Shown here: positions 61,840 to 64,000 of the stretch, piece after piece
Layout: each line of letters starts with the position of its first letter
Position numbering within the stretch: position 1 is the stretch's first letter
NCBI GenBank assembly: GCA_017397925.1
Contig: JAFQHO010000052.1
Span: 48,142-112,141 of the forward strand
Direction: 5' to 3'
Origin: Ruminococcus sp.
Lineage (GTDB): Bacteria; Bacillota; Clostridia; Oscillospirales; Ruminococcaceae
Length of the DNA stretch: 64,000 bases
Translations under genes and position numbers: made by a program
Notes under the pieces: generated by a model
The model's input: only the letters and a program-made list of their open reading frames with translations
Told to the model about the DNA's origin: nothing
Databases searched by the model: none

Positions 61840-62556
61840 ATGCTTAATATTCTTATAACAAATGATGACGGAATAGCAAACGACGGAATAATACGTCTTG
61901 CAAAGGCAGCTATAAAATTCGGCAAGGTATGGGTAGTTGCTCCCGACAGTCAGAGAAGTGGTGTTTCTCACAGTATATCCCTCCACAATGATATTACCGT
62001 TTATCCCTGTGAGTTCCCTGTAGATGGCGTTAAGGCATTTTCCTGCAGTGGAACTCCTGCCGACTGTGTCCGTATCGGATGCCTTAACATAGTGCCGAAA
62101 AAGCCCGATGTGGTGCTTTCGGGCATAAATATGGGCTACAATACCGCAACAGATATACAATACTCAGGGACAGCAGGTGCAGCCTTTGAGGGTGCTTTTC
62201 AAGGCTGTCATTCAATAGCCTTTTCGGAACAATCCGGCAAGCTAACTGAGGTTTCAGAGAATTATTTATCAGATATTCTTGCTGAACTAATCAATAAAAG
62301 GCTTGATTACGGGCAGATATACAATGTAAATTTCCCCGGCTGCTCACTTGATGAATGCAAGGGTATACTTTATGATAGAAAAGTATCAAGGGGCATGTTT
62401 TTCCGCGATACATACAAGCTCATTGAAAATCTTCCCGACGGCGGAATGCGTTTTATGGTAGAAGGGGAGTATAACGAGGATGCTGAGGCTGATACGGATT
62501 TCAAAGCTGTTGTGGATAATTATGTATCAATCGGCGTTGTTAAAAACATAGAGTAA
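61840..62556 (+). CDS. surE: 5'/3'-nucleotidase SurE
   Basis: 238 residues from the ATG at 61840 (MLNILITNDDGIANDG), which has a GCGAGG site; a longer in-frame start at 61810 lies inside the hairpin region. SurE motifs: NDDG metal site, APDSQRSGVSHSIS, FSCSGTPADCVRIG, VLSGINMGYNTATDIQYSGTAGAAFEG. It hydrolyses nucleoside 5'- or 3'-monophosphates. Full-length. Confidence 0.94.
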   Translation: MLNILITNDDGIANDGIIRLAKAAIKFGKVWVVAPDSQRSGVSHSISLHNDITVYPCEFPVDGVKAFSCSGTPADCVRIGCLNIVPKKPDVVLSGINMGYNTATDIQYSGTAGAAFEGAFQGCHSIAFSEQSGKLTEVSENYLSDILAELINKRLDYGQIYNVNFPGCSLDECKGILYDRKVSRGMFFRDTYKLIENLPDGGMRFMVEGEYNEDAEADTDFKAVVDNYVSIGVVKNIE

Positions 62557-62687
62557 AATTGTCGGTTTTTATAAAATATTGTATAATAGTCTGATTTTTA
62601 GTTGAACTGCATAAATATCTCTTGACTTTTTTGGTTATATATACTATACTAAAGTAGCAATATAATTAAGATATACGGAGGTTTATT

Positions 62688-63809
62688 ATGAAAATGAAGT
62701 TAATCGCAGTTGCTGCTCTTCTCGCTGTGCCTTTTGCAATGACAAGCTGTGGCAGAAAAACAATTAATCTCAATGACTACGTTACAATCGAAACTGAAGG
62801 CTATGATACTGTAGGTAAAGCTCATTATTATTTTGACTCTGAGCAACTTGTAGAGGATAATCTGGAAGTTTTCGGACTTAATGAAGATTCCGGTTTTGCT
62901 CTCTTAGATGTTCTTGATACCGTTGAAAGCAATCTCGACGGCGAGCTTGACAAGACCGACAGTATTTCCAATGGCGACAGAATTACATTCAAATGGGATG
63001 AAAGCGGTAAGGAAAAGCTTGAAGAAAAGTACAAAATCAGCCTTAAATATGGCGATAAAACACTGGATGTAGAGGGACTTGAAGAAGCAAAGACGTTCAA
63101 TCCTTTTGATCATATTTCAGTATCTTTCAGTGGTATAGCTCCTAATGGTGAAGCAAACGTCGTTATTAGTGATACAATGCCTGTAGGCAGTCTTGATGTT
63201 GAAATTGACAAGAGAAATGGACTTAAAAATGGAGATAAAGTAAAGGTAACTGTTGGAGATAGTGCCGAAGCTGCAAAGGATTACTGTTTTGCAAGAGGAT
63301 ACATCCCCACTGAAACTGAAATGGAATTCACAGTAGAGGGACTTTCAAGCTATGTACAGAAACTTGATGAAATCCCCACAGATGCTTATGATAAAATGGA
63401 TAAACACGCGCAGGATGTTTTAACTGCTGATGTTGCTGAAACCTGGGGTGAAACGGAAGAATTAAGAAAAATTGAGCTTATCGGTAATTATCTTCTTACC
63501 CCTAAGGATTCTGATATTTCTGTTGATGTAAATAATTATCTGTATTACATATACAAAATTACTATTAAAGATGTTTCCAAGAAAGATGAAAAAGCAAATT
63601 ATGAATATTATTATTATTCATACTACCCGAATATCGTGCTTCTTGAAGATGGCACTTGTTCCTTTGATCTTGGTTCAATCACAGTACCTGAAGGTTCGAT
63701 GTCGTGGGGCGAGGTTTATGGTGAGGCATTTGCGATGACTGCTCCTGATGATCATAGTTTTTTTATCCAGGCTATAAAGACCTCGACTCTCTTTTCAACA
63801 AGCATGTAA
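62688..63809 (+). CDS. Lipoprotein with repeated beta domains; 3' end probably frameshifted
   Basis: 373 residues as read. The lipoprotein signal ends in AMTSC (about 17-21). Two similar modules (about 22-120 and 125-215) each start with a short -DYVTIETEGYD / DHISVSFSGIAPNGEA-type strand and contain ISNGDRITFKW or LKNGDKVKVTV, so the gene may hold an internal duplication. The last 14 residues (KTSTLFSTSM) look wrong. Adding one base to the T7 run at about 63758-63764 opens a frame ending at 63853 with GYKDLDSLFNKHVTTKIDRY. AGG site before the start. Confidence 0.72.
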   Translation: MKMKLIAVAALLAVPFAMTSCGRKTINLNDYVTIETEGYDTVGKAHYYFDSEQLVEDNLEVFGLNEDSGFALLDVLDTVESNLDGELDKTDSISNGDRITFKWDESGKEKLEEKYKISLKYGDKTLDVEGLEEAKTFNPFDHISVSFSGIAPNGEANVVISDTMPVGSLDVEIDKRNGLKNGDKVKVTVGDSAEAAKDYCFARGYIPTETEMEFTVEGLSSYVQKLDEIPTDAYDKMDKHAQDVLTADVAETWGETEELRKIELIGNYLLTPKDSDISVDVNNYLYYIYKITIKDVSKKDEKANYEYYYYSYYPNIVLLEDGTCSFDLGSITVPEGSMSWGEVYGEAFAMTAPDDHSFFIQAIKTSTLFSTSM

Positions 63810-63894
63810 CAACAAAAATTGACAGATATAACTACGAAACAACTGTAAAATAAAAAAGTTAGGCGCTGTAAAAAAAGAGTAAAAAAAGAAAAAA

Positions 63895-63937
63895 ACTGCT
63901 GTCACGCAAAAAAATGCGTGACAGCAGTAATTTTTTG
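63895..63937 (+). terminator. Strong terminator near the right edge
   Basis: 14-bp stem ACTGCTGTCACGCA/TGCGTGACAGCAGT, 6-base A-rich loop, then AATTTTTTG. It may alternatively be the end of a mobile element, since a possible transposase start follows. Confidence 0.75.
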
Positions 63938-63952
63938 TGGTATTATTAAATT

Positions 63953-64000
63953 ATGACGAAAAAAGTACCACAAGAATATTATAACACATATCAATTGAAA
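63953..64000 (+). CDS. Start of a protein continuing past the window (possible transposase)
   Basis: An ATG at 63953 opens a 16-codon frame (MTKKVPQEYYNTYQLK) with no stop before the window end. The sequence recalls N termini of some clostridial IS transposases, but 16 residues are too few to be sure, and I see no clear ribosome site. It follows a strong hairpin by 15 bases. Confidence 0.35.
   Translation, partial: MTKKVPQEYYNTYQLK

Overview
The window reads as a chromosomal segment of an anaerobic, fibre-degrading Firmicute close to Ruminococcus (Oscillospiraceae). The DNA is AT-rich. Promoters are of the TTGACA-17-TATAAT kind, and several lipoproteins carry long threonine-rich linkers. Three secreted proteins carry type I dockerin modules (21.7-23.5, 40.6-43.1 and 51.3-52.1 kb), which implies a cellulosome. 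Gene content is mostly housekeeping (purL, glyA, aroBAC, rarA, surE, tRNA-Leu), interleaved with accessory systems.

0-9.3 kb: the 3' part of purL, a two-component system, a GntR/YtrA-type regulator with a two-permease ABC exporter controlled by a striking phased repeat array, and a YitT-family membrane protein. 9.3-16.3 kb: a chimeric gene remnant (sugar-kinase head joined to an acetyltransferase tail), a tyrosine recombinase, a small alarmone synthetase, an OGG-like glycosylase, an AraC regulator, a YdbC/PC4-like protein, unknown membrane proteins and tRNA-Leu(UAA). 16.3-25.2 kb: an ACT-ACT-metallo-beta-lactamase fusion, an ECF sigma/anti-sigma pair with a duplicated candidate autoregulated promoter, a VanZ-like protein, a dockerin esterase and a PAS-GAF-GGDEF protein. 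25.5-27.7 kb: a tyrosine kinase/phosphatase pair without capsule genes nearby.

29.3-40.4 kb is the most notable region. It is an 11-kb minus-strand operon with a consensus promoter at its head and a hairpin terminator at its tail. In transcription order it encodes rhomboid protease, YceG-like protein, TelA, TerD, TerD, PRTase-TRSP protein, CitE-like aldolase/lyase, PRTase/PELOTA (StiP-like) protein, HAD phosphatase and a KAP P-loop NTPase. This is a Ter-type stress-response operon with a predicted nucleoside-like-metabolite biosynthetic module, here combined with a membrane protease and a KAP ATPase. Its chemistry and role are inferred from known families and have not been demonstrated here.

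40.6-49.9 kb: a dockerin multidomain protein, an amidase, and a compact minus-strand series of accessory genes ending in rarA. That series includes a cysteine-peptidase/SUKH-3-like fusion and a lipoprotein with an immunity-like domain. 49.9-56.6 kb: glyA, and an operon aroB-aroA-aroC followed by a DUF4364 gene, two small genes and a dockerin protein; its aroC is unusually divergent. 56.8-64 kb: lipoproteins, a GHL10-like glycosidase, a penicillin-binding transpeptidase, an ASCH-DUF1810 fusion, surE, a lipoprotein gene with a likely 3' frameshift, and what may be the start of a transposase at the right edge.
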